Source: Oxalobacteraceae bacterium
GTDB lineage: Bacteria; Pseudomonadota; Gammaproteobacteria; Burkholderiales; Burkholderiaceae_D
Length of the DNA stretch: 62,471 bases
Direction of reading: 5' to 3'
Assembly (NCBI GenBank): GCA_025352145.1
Contig: JANXTY010000037.1
Span: forward strand, 1 to 62,471
A model generated the notes under the pieces. It searched no databases and was not told the origin of the DNA. It saw nothing but the letters and a program-made list of their open reading frames with translations. Position 1 is the first letter of the stretch. Each line of letters starts with the position of its first letter. Shown one piece after another: positions 20,856 to 31,973 of this stretch. Made by a program: the position numbers and the translations under genes.

Positions 20856-22133
20856 TCACGCTTCAGAAGTCTCTTTTCCATAATGTGTTTTGACATAATC
20901 CAGGACAATTGCCTGAAATTCTTCGACAATGCGGTCACCACGCAAGGTCACTTTTTTTTCACCATCAACAAATACCGGCGCTGCCGGCGACTCCCCTGTG
21001 CCTGGTAAGCTAATGCCAATATTTGCGTGTTTCGATTCACCGGGCCCATTGACAATACAACCCATCACTGCCACGTTCATTCCTTCAACACCCGGATAAA
21101 TTTTTTTCCAAACAGGCATCTGCTCACGCAAATAAGTCTGGATATTATCTGCGAGTTCCTGAAACACCGTAGAGGTAGTGCGGCCGCATCCGGGGCACGC
21201 AATCACCATCGGGGCAAATTTGCGCAATCCCATTGTCTGCAAAATTTCTTGCGCCACGATCACTTCTTTACAACGATCGCCCCCCGGTTCAGGGGTCAAT
21301 GAAATTCGGATAGTGTCCCCTATCCCCTCTTGCAAGAGGACCGACAACGCCGCAGTTGACGCTACGATCCCCTTGCTGCCCATGCCTGCCTCAGTCAAAC
21401 CAAGGTGCAAGGGATAGTCACAGCGACGTGCTAATTCGCGATATACCGCAATCAGATCTTGAACGCCAGATACCTTGCACGACAAAATGATTTTGTCTCC
21501 AGCCAATCCAACTTCTTCAGCCAGGTGAGCGTTCTCGATTGCCGATGTGATCAGAGCCTCATACATCACCGCCTGAGCAGTCCAGGGCTCTGAGCGCGAC
21601 GCATTTTGATCCATTATTCGTGCTAACAAATTCTGGTCCAAGCTCCCCCAATTAACGCCAATACGAACCGGTTTGTCGTACTTACAAGCAGCCTCAATCA
21701 TTTGAGAAAACTGTATATCGCGTTTCGCGCCCTGCCCGACATTGCCCGGATTAATGCGGTATTTTGAAAGCGCCTTGGCACATTCTGGATTGTCATTTAA
21801 CAAGGTATGTCCGTTATAGTGGAAATCACCCACCAAAGGCACATCTATCCCCATTTTATCGAGCTGTTCTCGAATTTGAGGCACTGCCACTGCAGCCGCT
21901 TGATTATTCACTGTAATACGTACCAACTCCGAACCAGCACGAGCCAATTCCTTCACCTGGATCGCAGTAGCAATCACGTCAGCCGTGTCTGTATTTGTCA
22001 TCGACTGAACGACAATAGGCGATCCAGCTCCAACAGTAACTTCGCGCGTACCATAACGCATGCAGACAAGCCGACTATTGCGGCGCTCAACCGCCCCAGA
22101 AACAATAGGCAAGGATGAAATGGAAACGGGCAT
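20856..22133 (-). CDS. ispG: (E)-4-hydroxy-3-methylbut-2-enyl-diphosphate synthase
   Basis: IspG (GcpE) converts MEcPP to HMBPP in the MEP isoprenoid pathway with a 4Fe-4S cluster. 425 residues, the longer form found in beta/gammaproteobacteria. Seen: N-terminal TIM-barrel with [38 protein letters not shown], and the C-terminal cluster motif CPGCGRT plus [22 protein letters not shown]. Start shares one base with the rodZ stop (TAATG). Confidence 0.98.
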   Translation of the reverse strand: MPVSISSLPIVSGAVERRNSRLVCMRYGTREVTVGAGSPIVVQSMTNTDTADVIATAIQVKELARAGSELVRITVNNQAAAVAVPQIREQLDKMGIDVPLVGDFHYNGHTLLNDNPECAKALSKYRINPGNVGQGAKRDIQFSQMIEAACKYDKPVRIGVNWGSLDQNLLARIMDQNASRSEPWTAQAVMYEALITSAIENAHLAEEVGLAGDKIILSCKVSGVQDLIAVYRELARRCDYPLHLGLTEAGMGSKGIVASTAALSVLLQEGIGDTIRISLTPEPGGDRCKEVIVAQEILQTMGLRKFAPMVIACPGCGRTTSTVFQELADNIQTYLREQMPVWKKIYPGVEGMNVAVMGCIVNGPGESKHANIGISLPGTGESPAAPVFVDGEKKVTLRGDRIVEEFQAIVLDYVKTHYGKETSEA

Positions 22134-23041
22134 TATTTCAAACTTAACCGTGCAGCATTGCTACCAACAACCGGTTTTAGTTCCAATATGGCGCCATGCA
22201 AGGTCGCATCAACGCCACTCGGATTACCAACAACAAGTTGCACGATTCCAGTGAATTCAACTGTTTCCGTTGTACCCGCTTTAAGCAACCGTGAAATCAA
22301 AATGACACCGTCTTCGCGTTTGACTTCGACCCAGGAATCCTCACGTAAATGGAGTACTAGCCCCTTACTTTCTTTAGTCTCAACTAATTTCAATTCAGAT
22401 AAAATCGGGGCCACATCTACGATAGAGGAGCTGTCGTTTACAGGAGTTGGTTCGACAACTGCCAGCACAGTATTTACCTGGGAGGCGGTGTTCAATGGCT
22501 CCGTTTTAACAATGGGTGTCGCTATCATAGAAAAAACATGGGGATCAAGAAGCCGCGACAAATTTTCTTGAAGTGTCACAGGAACCCATCCCATTAGCTG
22601 TACTACCAACACTAACGAGAAAATAATGAGCACCATCATAAAAATCAGTGACTTGGAAAATCTCTGTCGACGATTTAACTCTGGCAAGGGCATTTCAGCA
22701 AATGGTGTAGATAATTCCCGACGCACCAACATCAATCCACTTCCTTTTTTGTCGGAAATTATTTCAACCAGCTGACCCCCATCCAACCCCAACAACTTAG
22801 CGTACACCCGAATAAAACCGCGCACACTTGCCATGCAAGGTAAAGAGTCATAACTGTCGGTTTCTATCGCCAAAATTTGACGCGGGGCTAATCTAAGCTG
22901 TGATGCGACCTGCTCTACAGACCAACCTAATGCTTGGCGGCGAACAGCGAGTTGCGCTCCAGGCATCAAACGTACCGGTATAACTTCGGGCTGATCCGAC
23001 GACGCTACAACATCCGATTCATTCACGCCAGACTCACTCAT
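22133..23041 (-). CDS. rodZ: RodZ-like HTH membrane protein (DUF4115)
   Basis: A 302-residue RodZ-type protein linking the MreB cytoskeleton to the envelope. Seen: N-terminal Xre/HTH_25 domain ([20 protein letters not shown], then [24 protein letters not shown]) at about 30-90, one transmembrane helix ([18 protein letters not shown]) around 140, and a periplasmic DUF4115 domain ([19 protein letters not shown]). I chose the ATG at 23041 ([10 protein letters not shown]), which overlaps the pilW stop by eight bases; longer readings run well into pilW. Position before ispG is conserved. Confidence 0.93.
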   Translation of the reverse strand: MSESGVNESDVVASSDQPEVIPVRLMPGAQLAVRRQALGWSVEQVASQLRLAPRQILAIETDSYDSLPCMASVRGFIRVYAKLLGLDGGQLVEIISDKKGSGLMLVRRELSTPFAEMPLPELNRRQRFSKSLIFMMVLIIFSLVLVVQLMGWVPVTLQENLSRLLDPHVFSMIATPIVKTEPLNTASQVNTVLAVVEPTPVNDSSSIVDVAPILSELKLVETKESKGLVLHLREDSWVEVKREDGVILISRLLKAGTTETVEFTGIVQLVVGNPSGVDATLHGAILELKPVVGSNAARLSLK

Positions 23042-23822
23042 CAAATGCTCCGCGCTGATATGCAGCATACTCAGCTGACTCAGGATGACGACGACGTAAC
23101 AATGTACCAAAACTTACTTCGATAAGCTTATCGCCAAGCTTATGTTCTATTTTTATGGCAAGCCACAACACATCTGCGGACAATAAATCCGCTTTAATGA
23201 CGCGGTCGATATAAAAACGCGCACGTTGGTAATCTTTGCGTTCATAGTATATTTTTGCCAGATTAATATTCGTCGGCAAATTACCTGGATCATAGCGAAA
23301 CGATTCAGTGAAATATCGCAGAGCCGCATCCGGATTTTTCATTTTCAAACTACATACACCGGCATTATTGAGTGCTTTTTCTGGAGACTGATAGGCCTTA
23401 TTTTTCAGCGCCACCTCGAATTGGGTAATGGACTGACTTTCCCGGCCATTTTGACATAAAAACCAACCGTAATTATTACTAAAATCGGCATTATGGGGGG
23501 CTAAATTTATCGCACGCAAAAAATTATCCTCGGCCAAACGCGTTTCGCCCATCTCCATATAAATCAAGGCTCTCACGCCGTAAGCATCGGCAAAGCCGGG
23601 ATCTATCTGCAAGGCCAACTTAATTTCATCCAAGGCGACAGGGAATTGACGCCGCCCATAATAACCAATTGCTAGCTGCAAACGTATGTCGGCACGCTTT
23701 TGAACATCCGTCTGATCTGAACTAGTTTTCAATTCTTGGCCAGTCCCACCCGATTGACTCGAGGCACACCCCGCGAGCACAAGAAGAGTAAAAAAAATCG
23801 ACGAAAGACTTTTTATTATCAT
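23034..23822 (-). CDS. pilW: Type IV pilus biogenesis lipoprotein PilW/PilF
   Basis: A 262-residue TPR outer-membrane lipoprotein, the pilotin that helps the PilQ secretin assemble. Seen: signal peptide with lipobox LAGC at residues about 16-19, then TPR repeats ([80 protein letters not shown]). Start codon overlaps the rlmN stop as ATGA, so the two are coupled. No other pil genes are nearby, as usual for this locus. Confidence 0.93.
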   Translation of the reverse strand: MIIKSLSSIFFTLLVLAGCASSQSGGTGQELKTSSDQTDVQKRADIRLQLAIGYYGRRQFPVALDEIKLALQIDPGFADAYGVRALIYMEMGETRLAEDNFLRAINLAPHNADFSNNYGWFLCQNGRESQSITQFEVALKNKAYQSPEKALNNAGVCSLKMKNPDAALRYFTESFRYDPGNLPTNINLAKIYYERKDYQRARFYIDRVIKADLLSADVLWLAIKIEHKLGDKLIEVSFGTLLRRRHPESAEYAAYQRGAFDE

Positions 23823-24988
23823 GAGGGAATCTCCACAATGCGACCAAAATTCTCACCGAATTTCTGCTGGTACTCTGTCATTTTTTCCATCCGTTCCTGT
23901 ACACGCGTGCGATCTTGTACCTCACCTGCCAACTGACCACAAGCAGCGTCAATGTCATCGCCGCGCGTCTTGCGAATCGTTGTCACGATACCTGCATCCA
24001 TCAAAATTTGTGCGAAACTTTTGATACGCGGATTTTTCGAGCGCAGTAGGCCAGATTCTGGAAAAGGATTAAATGGAATTAAATTGAATTTGCATGATAC
24101 AGAATTATTCGAATCCCTTACCAACGCTACCAACTCATGCGCATGCGCATCAGTATCATTAACACCCTCAAGCATACAATATTCGAAGGTAATGAAATCG
24201 CGCGGGGCGAATTCCAAATAGCGTTTACATGCTGCCATTAATTCAGCCAGCGGGTATTTCTTATTCAACGGCACCAAACCATCACGCAATACATCATTCG
24301 AAGCGTGCAGCGATACCGCCAGAGCCACAGCACAATCTTGCGACAACTTATCGATCATGGGAACCACACCACTAGTAGACAGCGTCACACGTCGACGCGA
24401 CAAGCCGTAGGCATTGTCGTCCAGCATAAGCCTCAACGCAGTCACCGTAGGTTCATAATTGAGCAAGGGCTCACCCATACCCATCATGACTACATTCGTT
24501 ATTTGACGTTCACCCTTAGGCCCAAGCTCAATGTTTTTTGTACGCCTCAACTCAAATTCTGCCATCCACAATTGGCCGATAATCTCAGACACCGAGAGAT
24601 TACGACTAAAACCTTGTTTTCCAGTCGAACAAAACCGGCAATTAACAGCACAGCCCGCTTGAGTAGAAATGCACAGCGTGCCACGATTTTCTTCTGGAAT
24701 AAAAACTGTTTCAATGGCATTGCCTTGACCAACATCCAATAACCACTTTCTCGTTCCATCAACAGAGGTATGGTCGCTAACAATAGACGGGGAAACGATC
24801 ATGGCACGAGTGGAGAGCTTTTCCCGAAGGGACTTCGCCAGATCGGTCATCACATCGAAATTACTGGCACCAAATTGGTGTATCCAACGTTGCAATTGTT
24901 TGGCGCGAAACGGTTTCTCACCCAACTCACCGCAATAGGCGATGAGCTGCACAGGATCAAGATCCAACAAATTGGTGAGAATCGCCAT
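23819..24988 (-). CDS. rlmN: 23S rRNA (A2503-C2)/tRNA (A37-C2) methyltransferase
   Basis: RlmN, a radical-SAM enzyme methylating A2503 of 23S rRNA and A37 of some tRNAs. 389 residues from my start. Seen: cluster motif [11 protein letters not shown], the [10 protein letters not shown] segment, [17 protein letters not shown], and the C-terminal catalytic cysteine in the ACGQL motif. I start at [11 protein letters not shown] (24988), the normal beginning of the family, rather than at the upstream start at 25039. Begins 63 bases after the ndk stop. Confidence 0.97.
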   Translation of the reverse strand: MAILTNLLDLDPVQLIAYCGELGEKPFRAKQLQRWIHQFGASNFDVMTDLAKSLREKLSTRAMIVSPSIVSDHTSVDGTRKWLLDVGQGNAIETVFIPEENRGTLCISTQAGCAVNCRFCSTGKQGFSRNLSVSEIIGQLWMAEFELRRTKNIELGPKGERQITNVVMMGMGEPLLNYEPTVTALRLMLDDNAYGLSRRRVTLSTSGVVPMIDKLSQDCAVALAVSLHASNDVLRDGLVPLNKKYPLAELMAACKRYLEFAPRDFITFEYCMLEGVNDTDAHAHELVALVRDSNNSVSCKFNLIPFNPFPESGLLRSKNPRIKSFAQILMDAGIVTTIRKTRGDDIDAACGQLAGEVQDRTRVQERMEKMTEYQQKFGENFGRIVEIPS

Positions 24989-25051
24989 ATAAACAATTAA
25001 ATTGCCGCCAGTCCCCAGAAAATTATCGAGGGAAAGCAAAAATTATCTCAA

Positions 25052-25477
25052 TTAACGTGAGTAAACATTCAATACTGGAAAGAAATAAGCAATTTCAACA
25101 GCTGCCGTTTCGGCGGCATCAGAACCATGGACAGCGTTGGCATCGATGGAGTCTGCAAAATCAGCGCGAATAGTTCCTTTTTCTGCCTTTTTTGGATCTG
25201 TTGCGCCCATCAAATCACGATGCTTCATGATGGCATTTTCACCTTCGAGAGCCTGTACAATAACAGGATCGGAAATCATGAAATCGACTAGATCCTTAAA
25301 AAAAGGACGCGCACTGTGAACAGCGTAAAAACCCTCTGCTTCAGGACGGGATAAATGCATCATGCGCGCAGCAATGATCTTCAGTCCAGCATTTTCGAAA
25401 CGAGTATAGATTTGGCCGATCACGTTTTTCGCGACTGCGTCCGGTTTAATAATCGACAAGGTGCGTTCGATTGCCAT
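25052..25477 (-). CDS. ndk: Nucleoside-diphosphate kinase
   Basis: Ndk equalises NTP pools by phosphotransfer through an active-site histidine. 141 residues. Seen: [18 protein letters not shown] start, [11 protein letters not shown], the [18 protein letters not shown] loop, and the active-site block [21 protein letters not shown] use the ATG at 25477; the in-frame start five codons earlier lies in the Shine-Dalgarno region. It is the promoter-proximal gene of the long minus-strand run and is divergent from the BI-1 gene. Confidence 0.98.
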   Translation of the reverse strand: MAIERTLSIIKPDAVAKNVIGQIYTRFENAGLKIIAARMMHLSRPEAEGFYAVHSARPFFKDLVDFMISDPVIVQALEGENAIMKHRDLMGATDPKKAEKGTIRADFADSIDANAVHGSDAAETAAVEIAYFFPVLNVYSR

Positions 25478-25672
25478 CTTTAAAAACTCCAATAAAAAGA
25501 AAGGGTTATAATGAATAATTGATGTTTCAATTAACCTTTGATTTTAACATAGTTTACCTCTTGCTTAGAGGATACAAAATCCCTACGTTGGTAACTGAAG
25601 GACAAGGGCACTTACATAGCTTTATTTTTCTGGTTACCCAATTATTTTGAACATTTATTTAATGGAGGCACT

Positions 25673-26365
25673 ATGAATCAAACTCTCGGGCAAGCGTATG
25701 AGGTCAGCAACACATCTCTCGCCATAAGGCATCGTGTGCTGCGCAATACCTATTGGCTCCTCAGCCTCTCGATGATTCCCACTATCTTCGGCGCATGGGT
25801 TGGTGTTCAAATAAAATTTTCGTTATTTGCAAGTAGCCCGCTTTTTGGCATTTTGGCTTTAATGGCAATCGCATTCGGTTTTTTTTATACTATTGAAAAA
25901 ACCAAAAATTCCGGCTGGGGCGTCGCAGTATTGCTCAGCTTTACTTTTTTTATGGGTTTAATGCTGTCGCGCATGATTAGTTATACGCTAGGTTTCTCAA
26001 ATGGCGCCTCGCTCATCATGCTTGCCTTCGGGGGAACTGCAGGCATATTGGCTACGATGGCGACCGTAGCAACAGTCTCAAAGCGCGATTTTTCTGGAAT
26101 GAGTAAATGGTTATTTGCCGGTTTACTGGTCATTGTGGTGGCAAGCATCGCGAATATTTTTTTACAAATGCCCGCACTATATTTAGCAATATCCGTCATC
26201 GCAATAGGCATTTTTTCCGCCTATATTTTGTATGATGTGCAGCAAATTCTCAATGGTGGAGAAACCAACTATATCTCGGCAACACTCCGCATCTATCTGG
26301 ACGTTTATAATATTTTTGTCAATTTGTTATCGCTATTAGGAATTTTCGGCGGCAGTCGGGATTAG
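25673..26365 (+). CDS. Bax inhibitor-1/YccA family membrane protein
   Basis: A 230-residue protein of the BI-1 family, inner-membrane proteins with seven hydrophobic segments that in bacteria modulate FtsH (YccA) or leak calcium. Seen: N-terminal soluble stretch (NQTLGQAYEVSNTSLAIRHR), repeated hydrophobic helices, and the C-terminal signature FSAYILYDVQQILNGGE with the paired acidic residues that form the pH sensor. Good Shine-Dalgarno TGGAGG seven bases before the ATG. Note that hflK and hflC, other FtsH modulators, are in the same window. Confidence 0.92.
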   Translation: MNQTLGQAYEVSNTSLAIRHRVLRNTYWLLSLSMIPTIFGAWVGVQIKFSLFASSPLFGILALMAIAFGFFYTIEKTKNSGWGVAVLLSFTFFMGLMLSRMISYTLGFSNGASLIMLAFGGTAGILATMATVATVSKRDFSGMSKWLFAGLLVIVVASIANIFLQMPALYLAISVIAIGIFSAYILYDVQQILNGGETNYISATLRIYLDVYNIFVNLLSLLGIFGGSRD

Positions 26366-26381
26366 AATACGCATTCTTTCT

Positions 26382-26420
26382 GCAATAAAAAAACCGACCT
26401 CATGTCGGTTTTTTTATTGC
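26382..26420. terminator. Bidirectional terminator
   Basis: A perfect 17-base inverted repeat (left arm GCAATAAAAAAACCGAC, loop CTCAT) with internal A- and T-runs. It lies between the convergent BI-1 gene and rlmD and serves both. Confidence 0.92.
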
Positions 26421-26464
26421 AGCCTCTTTTCTTTTATAACGTAGTGGATATCTAAGTGGCGGTG

Positions 26465-27805
26465 CTACACATTATTTTTAAGGTCAAACACTGCAATAGA
26501 CTCTACATGAGACGTATGGGGAAACATATTTATTACTCCCACTTTTTTCAAGACATAGCCAGCTTCGTGGACCAAAATGCCAGCGTCTCTCGCCAAAGTT
26601 GAGGGGCTGCAAGATACATAGACAATGCGGCTAGGCTTGAAGTCGGCATGCAGCCCAACCATACTTTGACATACTGCCATTGCCCCATCACGCGGCGGAT
26701 CAATTAACATTCGGTTGAATTTTCCCAGTGCCATCAAATCCTCGGTCGTGAGATCAAAGAGATTGCGACTGCTAAACGAGGTTCTTTCCGCCAAACCATT
26801 GGTTATGGCATTTTCCTCAGCACGTTGCGTTAATATTTCGCTGCCTTCGATACCAACTACGCTCTTGGCCTGAGTAGCGATAGGTAATGTGAAGTTACCT
26901 AAACCGCAGAATAAATCGGCCACTCTATCCGTTGCTTGAATATTCAATAAACTCAGGGCTCGAGTAACCAGCACCCGATTGATGTGGTGATTGACCTGTG
27001 TAAAATCCGTTGGTTTGAACGGCATTTTGACGCCAAATTCCGGCAACAAATAATGTAATCGTTGATCCAACGGATAAAACGGGATTGCCGTCTCTGGCCC
27101 TTTAGTCTGTAACCACCATTGAATATGATGTTCATCAGCAAAGATTTTGAGCTTATTTTCATCCTCGGTCGTAAGCGGCGCCATTATTCTCAACACCATA
27201 GCAGTGACATCTTCACCCACCGCAAGCTCAATTTGCGGTAAGTGCTCAATAACAGTGAGTGATGCAATTAATTCCCGCAGAGGCACCAGCATTGCAGACA
27301 CGTGGGGCGGCAAGATTTTGCACGTTTTCATATCAGCAACGAAGGCTGATTTTTTCTCATGAAAACCGACTAATACAGCATTTTTTTTCTTGACATGACG
27401 CACTGATAAACGCGCACGATAACGATAACCCAAGATCGGTCCAAACACCGGACGCATAATCGTTTCTGCCTTCACTTTTCCAATGTGCCAGAGATTATCT
27501 TCCAGCACGCGTTGCTTGATAGCCACTTGTGCCGATGGCTCTAAATGCTGCATTGCGCAGCCACCACACACTCCAAAATATTCGCATTTTGGCTTGACAC
27601 GCAAAGGCGATTCCCGGTGGAGAGCTGTCATCCTTGCAGCTTCCCAGCTTTTTTTTACTTTGAAAGAGATAAAGCTGACAAGCTCCCCCGGTAATGCATC
27701 TTCGATAAAAATGACCTTGCCTATTGTTCCATCTTCATTTTTTAGATGTCCGACACCCCGTGCGTCCATGTCGAGTGATTCGATTTCGATTAAATTTTCT
27801 TGCAT
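26465..27805 (-). CDS. rlmD: 23S rRNA (uracil-1939-C5)-methyltransferase
   Basis: RlmD (RumA), methylates U1939 of 23S rRNA with SAM. 446 residues from the ATG at 27805 (MQENLIEIESLDMD). Seen: N-terminal TRAM domain, the Fe-S cysteines in CEYFGVCGGCAMQHL, SAM motif VADLFCGLGNFTLPIA, IDPPRDGA, and the nucleophile in VYVSCSPSTLARD. The open frame extends about 130 bases further upstream, but those codons do not look like the family and the TRAM domain begins at my start. Between it and rpoS lie 119 non-coding bases. Confidence 0.95.
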   Translation of the reverse strand: MQENLIEIESLDMDARGVGHLKNEDGTIGKVIFIEDALPGELVSFISFKVKKSWEAARMTALHRESPLRVKPKCEYFGVCGGCAMQHLEPSAQVAIKQRVLEDNLWHIGKVKAETIMRPVFGPILGYRYRARLSVRHVKKKNAVLVGFHEKKSAFVADMKTCKILPPHVSAMLVPLRELIASLTVIEHLPQIELAVGEDVTAMVLRIMAPLTTEDENKLKIFADEHHIQWWLQTKGPETAIPFYPLDQRLHYLLPEFGVKMPFKPTDFTQVNHHINRVLVTRALSLLNIQATDRVADLFCGLGNFTLPIATQAKSVVGIEGSEILTQRAEENAITNGLAERTSFSSRNLFDLTTEDLMALGKFNRMLIDPPRDGAMAVCQSMVGLHADFKPSRIVYVSCSPSTLARDAGILVHEAGYVLKKVGVINMFPHTSHVESIAVFDLKNNV

Positions 27806-27924
27806 AAGCGCGATGGTAAATAATTCAGGCGATTTTCGCCCCAAAAATAGGAGTGAAGGTGAGCAATAGAAAGTTGAAGATAAAAAACGGTGACAAAAAA
27901 TGTCCGTCTTACTCAAGTGAAAAA

Positions 27925-28935
27925 TTATAAAAGGCAATCCCTACCCACGCCTCGAGCAGACATAGCACGCTTCAGCTTGACCAGCGCCTCTTGTTGAATC
28001 TGCCGAACGCGCTCACGTGTGATCCCCATTTCTTCCGACAAAATTTCGAGTGTCGTAGGATCATCATTATCCAGGCCGAATCGGCGCACGATAACCATAC
28101 GCTGTTTATCAGGTAGTTTTGTCAGCCAATCACGTACCAAAATGATCATTTCATGATGTTCTGCTTTTGACTCCGGCCCATCCTCATTGTTGCCGGGAAG
28201 AAGATCCATCAAGCTCGATTGTGGGTCATTGACTAAAGGTGCATCGAGCGATGTGGCATGTTCCGATAACGCTAAAATATCTTGCACTTCTTCAACCGGA
28301 CGACCAACCAGATAAGCGATGTCGTCTGCGGTGGCATCGTGACCATTATGGCGCTGCGCTTCAAGATGATATTTGGCCCGAAGAATCTGATTGAGTTCAC
28401 GCACCACATGAACCGGCAAACGTACTGTGCGCGCCTGGTTCATTATGGCTCGTTCAATGGTCTGGCGGATCCACCAGGTCGCATAAGTGGAAAAGCGAAA
28501 ACCCCGCTCAGGTTCAAATTTGTCAATCGCCCGCATCAATCCGAGATTACCCTCTTCAATCATGTCGAGTAACACAACTCCGCGATTGATGTAATGTTTT
28601 GCGATAGACACAACCAAGCGCAAATTATGCTCAATCATTTTTTGACGCGCCAAAAAATCTCCCTGCTTGGCGAGCGTAGCAAAATGTACCTCCTCTACTA
28701 CGGACAAAAGTGGCCTCATCCCTATTTGATTAAGATAGTGTTGAGTGGCGTCAGTTGAAAGCTCCGCCGCTAATACCGTTTTTATCTCGTCTTCATTATC
28801 AACAACTGCTACGACCTCGGCATCTACTTCTTCCTCATCGATATCAGCACAAACATCCGATGGATCGACCCGTTCATCGAAATGATCATCCGAAACGACT
28901 TCGTCATCAGGTCTGTTCTGCGAGTCCTTTGTCAT
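27925..28935 (-). CDS. rpoS: RNA polymerase sigma factor RpoS
   Basis: Stationary-phase/general stress sigma factor, 336 residues. Seen: acidic N-terminus ([20 protein letters not shown]), region 1.2 [13 protein letters not shown], region 2 with [51 protein letters not shown], region 3, and region 4 with [21 protein letters not shown]. The RpoS assignment rather than RpoD rests on length, the single region 1.2 and the nlpD neighbour upstream. In relatives an rpoS promoter lies inside nlpD; I could not place it. hfq, needed for its small-RNA control, is encoded 12 kb away. Confidence 0.95.
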   Translation of the reverse strand: MTKDSQNRPDDEVVSDDHFDERVDPSDVCADIDEEEVDAEVVAVVDNEDEIKTVLAAELSTDATQHYLNQIGMRPLLSVVEEVHFATLAKQGDFLARQKMIEHNLRLVVSIAKHYINRGVVLLDMIEEGNLGLMRAIDKFEPERGFRFSTYATWWIRQTIERAIMNQARTVRLPVHVVRELNQILRAKYHLEAQRHNGHDATADDIAYLVGRPVEEVQDILALSEHATSLDAPLVNDPQSSLMDLLPGNNEDGPESKAEHHEMIILVRDWLTKLPDKQRMVIVRRFGLDNDDPTTLEILSEEMGITRERVRQIQQEALVKLKRAMSARGVGRDCLL

Positions 28936-28943
28936 GATAATTC

Positions 28944-29882
28944 TTAGTGAGCGGGCAAAAACTTGATAGGGTCAACCGGCTTACCTTGCTGGCGAATTTC
29001 AAAATGAAGTTGGATGGCGTCAGCGTCGGAATTACCCATCTCAGCAATTATTTCGCCTTTACTTACGTTTTGACCTTCTTTCACCAAAATGGTTTTGTTG
29101 TGCGCATAAACCGACGACAGGCTGCTATTGTGCTTCACAACCACCAGATTGCCATATCCGCGAATAGCAGCAGCATAAATTACCTTTCCAGCTCCGGCGG
29201 CGGCTATTTGTTGGCCATCTTTCCCCGCAATGTCGATCCCTTTATTCCTACCTTCATCAAAGGCACCAACAATTTTTCCGTTAGTAGGCCATATCCAGGA
29301 CAACATCTCTTCAGGTGCATTTTTTACATTAACGGCAGACAATATCAATGACTTGTCAATCGTTTTGGTACCATCTTTCGCAACAGAAAACGCAGGAACA
29401 TCGTTTTTTTGCAATTCCTCTAATGCACTTTCCGAATAGGGCCTCTTGTCACCCCGGGGACTAGTTTTAGGAACTGTAACTGGAGCAGCCACTATCTTTA
29501 TTTCAATCGCGGATGTGGCGTTAACCCCTGTTGCATGTGCGGAATCAGAATTAGGCTCCGGCGGCAATACGCGCAGCATCTGATCGACTTTAATGTCATT
29601 CGGATTTACCAAATTGTTCCAAGCCACGATATCACGATAATTTTGACCATTATCCAAAGCAATACGAAACAAAGTATCTCCTTTTTTGACGATGTAATTA
29701 CCTGCGCCTTCAATCGTCGTGGCAGAGGCCTTTGCCAAACTAGGCTGGGTTCTAACATCTGGATTCAATTTAATATCAGATACTCGCTCGATGATCGGCG
29801 CAGAATTATGTGCCGTGCCACACGAAGTGAGTATACAAACTCCCACACCTAACAACAAAATTTTATTTTTCTTCATTCTCAT
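28944..29882 (-). CDS. nlpD: LysM/M23 lipoprotein NlpD
   Basis: NlpD, a murein hydrolase activator of AmiC-type amidases. About 312 residues. Seen: signal peptide with lipobox LTSC, LysM domain ([19 protein letters not shown] to MLRVLPPE), a linker, and a LytM/M23 domain at the C-terminus ([55 protein letters not shown]). The first zinc ligand His of active M23 enzymes is missing (NKGID), the known degenerate NlpD/EnvC state. Several ATGs are clustered at the start (29900, 29882, 29876); I chose 29882. Eight bases before rpoS. Confidence 0.92.
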   Translation of the reverse strand: MRMKKNKILLLGVGVCILTSCGTAHNSAPIIERVSDIKLNPDVRTQPSLAKASATTIEGAGNYIVKKGDTLFRIALDNGQNYRDIVAWNNLVNPNDIKVDQMLRVLPPEPNSDSAHATGVNATSAIEIKIVAAPVTVPKTSPRGDKRPYSESALEELQKNDVPAFSVAKDGTKTIDKSLILSAVNVKNAPEEMLSWIWPTNGKIVGAFDEGRNKGIDIAGKDGQQIAAAGAGKVIYAAAIRGYGNLVVVKHNSSLSSVYAHNKTILVKEGQNVSKGEIIAEMGNSDADAIQLHFEIRQQGKPVDPIKFLPAH

Positions 29883-29991
29883 CCGGCGAAATATAAACAA
29901 TGGAAGGACATACGAAAATCCACTTCATTCAACCCTACCAAAGATGACGGCACAACGACGCGCCGATTGGGAGGCTGCTAGCAGGGCTTGC

Positions 29992-30873
29992 CTACACCAC
30001 ACCAGAACGTAAAGGCACGAAATGGCAATTCTCTAACGTCTCTCTGGTCCAATCGAATTGGCCTACGCGCTGAATCAGTTGTAGCACCTGCTGTCGTGCC
30101 CCAACTGGAGCAACCAAGCGGCCGCCGATAGTTAGCTGCTCTAGTAAAGTTTGTGGCACTTCTAATCCTGCTGCGGCCAGAATAATGCCGTCAAACGGGG
30201 CCGCTTGAGCGAGACCGAGCATACCATCTCCGTAGTGCAAACGGATATTTGCTATGCGCAAAGGCCGTAGATTCATTTTTGCCAAAGCGTGCAAGGGTTT
30301 GATGCGCTCAATCGAAAATACCTGTTTGGCCACTCGAGACAATACTGCCGCCTGATAGCCGCACCCCGTTCCAATTTCAAGCACATTCCCCAATACTCCA
30401 CCATTGCGCATTACCTCAATCATGCGTGCCACAATGTAAGGTTGAGAAATGGTCTGATGATGTCCTATTGGCAACGACGCATCAATATATGCCTGACTAG
30501 CAAGAGCCGACTCCATAAACACGTGCCTCGGTATCGCCTCCATGGCGGCCAAAACCACCATATCCTTGACACCTTGCTTAGCAATACGGCCGACCATTGC
30601 GCGACGCACGGCTTCAGACACCAGCGGATTAGCTCTATCGGCATCCAATATCATCACATTTTGGCCGCTACGCGCTAAGGCATTGATATGCGATTTGGAG
30701 GGGGAGGCAACTCGATCTAAAGGATGAAGTATCCCGTTCTTTGCTGCATTTTTAGTGGCAGTCTGTGGTGTAGCAATATTTCCAGAATAAGCGGAGCCAG
30801 ATTGTAATTTTCTCGATGAGTCATCCACGACCTCAGAGAGCAACAGAGGAAAATTTTTTGCCTTCTCTTTCAT
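29992..30873 (-). CDS. pcm: Protein-L-isoaspartate O-methyltransferase
   Basis: Pcm repairs isoaspartyl residues in aged proteins using SAM. 293 residues from the ATG at 30873, which overlaps the surE stop as ATGA. Seen: [20 protein letters not shown] and RHVFME at the start of the catalytic domain, [16 protein letters not shown], motif [17 protein letters not shown], and GRLVAPVG. The N-terminal 80 residues are a low-conservation, Ser/Ala-rich extension usual for betaproteobacterial members. Operon surE-pcm-nlpD-rpoS. Confidence 0.95.
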   Translation of the reverse strand: MKEKAKNFPLLLSEVVDDSSRKLQSGSAYSGNIATPQTATKNAAKNGILHPLDRVASPSKSHINALARSGQNVMILDADRANPLVSEAVRRAMVGRIAKQGVKDMVVLAAMEAIPRHVFMESALASQAYIDASLPIGHHQTISQPYIVARMIEVMRNGGVLGNVLEIGTGCGYQAAVLSRVAKQVFSIERIKPLHALAKMNLRPLRIANIRLHYGDGMLGLAQAAPFDGIILAAAGLEVPQTLLEQLTIGGRLVAPVGARQQVLQLIQRVGQFDWTRETLENCHFVPLRSGVV

Positions 30874-31607
30874 TCCAAAATCCTCCGCAGAAAATCCAGT
30901 TGCGCAGCATGAGTCAAGTCTATCTGCAAGGGAGTAATCGACACATGCCCCATCATCGTTGCATAAAAATCGGTGCCTGCTCCGGCATCCTTTGCTGCGC
31001 CGGCAGGGCCTATCCAAAAGATTTCACGCCCTTGCGGATCTTTCGACCGGATAACTGGTTCTGACTGATGGCGTTTACCTAAACGAGTACTCATAATCGG
31101 TTTAAGGTTGCCATAAGCCCGATTAGGAATATTCACATTCAGTAAATACGGTTTTTCCAAAATATCGAAGCAACGCTCAACAATATCCCTTGCCATTTTT
31201 GCCGCAGCATCAAGCTGCTCCCAGCCATGCTCAACTTGAGAAAATGCAATAGCGGGAATACCAAATAAAAATCCCTCGGTTGCCGCTGCCACTGTGCCGG
31301 AATAGAGCGTGTCATCCCCCATATTCTGCCCCTGATTAATGCCAGAAACCACTAAATCTGGCGTGTAATCCAACAACGCGGTCAATGCAATGTGAACACA
31401 ATCCGAGGGGGTTCCATTGACAAAATAAAAGCCGTTCGCAGCGCGTAACAGGGACAAGGGGCGATCGAGTGTAAGTGAATTGGAACAGCCCGAACGATTA
31501 TTGTCGGGGGCAACGACAACAACATCTGCAATGGGAACTAATGCCTCAGCTAATGCAATAATGCCTGGGGCCAAATATCCATCGTCGTTACTAATCAGAA
31601 TTCTCAT
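30870..31607 (-). CDS. surE: 5'/3'-nucleotidase SurE
   Basis: SurE, a metal-dependent nucleotidase/exopolyphosphatase with a stationary-phase survival role. 245 residues. Seen: N-terminal metal site [68 protein letters not shown]. It is the first gene of the surE-pcm-nlpD-rpoS cluster and its stop overlaps the pcm start. Exopolyphosphatase activity is known in the family and may interplay with ppk2 (inference only). Confidence 0.97.
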   Translation of the reverse strand: MRILISNDDGYLAPGIIALAEALVPIADVVVVAPDNNRSGCSNSLTLDRPLSLLRAANGFYFVNGTPSDCVHIALTALLDYTPDLVVSGINQGQNMGDDTLYSGTVAAATEGFLFGIPAIAFSQVEHGWEQLDAAAKMARDIVERCFDILEKPYLLNVNIPNRAYGNLKPIMSTRLGKRHQSEPVIRSKDPQGREIFWIGPAGAAKDAGAGTDFYATMMGHVSITPLQIDLTHAAQLDFLRRILE

Positions 31608-31973
31608 GGCGTGATTTTACCTGATGCAATCACTCAATTCTTGAACAAGTTTGCTTTTCAGAAAGAGGAGAACATATAGCTAAATGGAATGCGCTAATCT
31701 CTAAAAAAATAACAATAAAATCATAAAAAAAACAAAAATGTACCTTGATTTTCAATAGTTACTCGTTTTCCATTGCCATGCAGAAATATTGTGTCAAAAT
31801 AGGAATAGAGAAAATTTCGTTAAAAAATTCAATGCGCAGTGTTAGTTTTTTATGGGTGTGCATTTACTCGTTTCCTCTGGCGGTTCCATGATCACGGTGT
31901 TTGGTTATATCTATTTAATTGATTATTTAATTGATTGCTAGGGTTCCGGTAAAAAAATTCAGCAGGCAAACCA
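31608..31973. other. AT-rich intergenic region before DUF1631 gene
   Basis: 366 bases of clearly AT-rich DNA with A-tracts near 31700-31735, and the divergent promoters of surE and the DUF1631 gene presumably inside. No ORF, hairpin or recognisable regulator site. A-tracts of this type are often bound by H-NS-like proteins; this is speculation. Confidence 0.4.

Noticed and set aside
26465-27937. Longer rlmD reading starting inside rpoS
   Set aside because: The first 44 residues do not resemble the family; the TRAM domain starts at the ATG at 27805.
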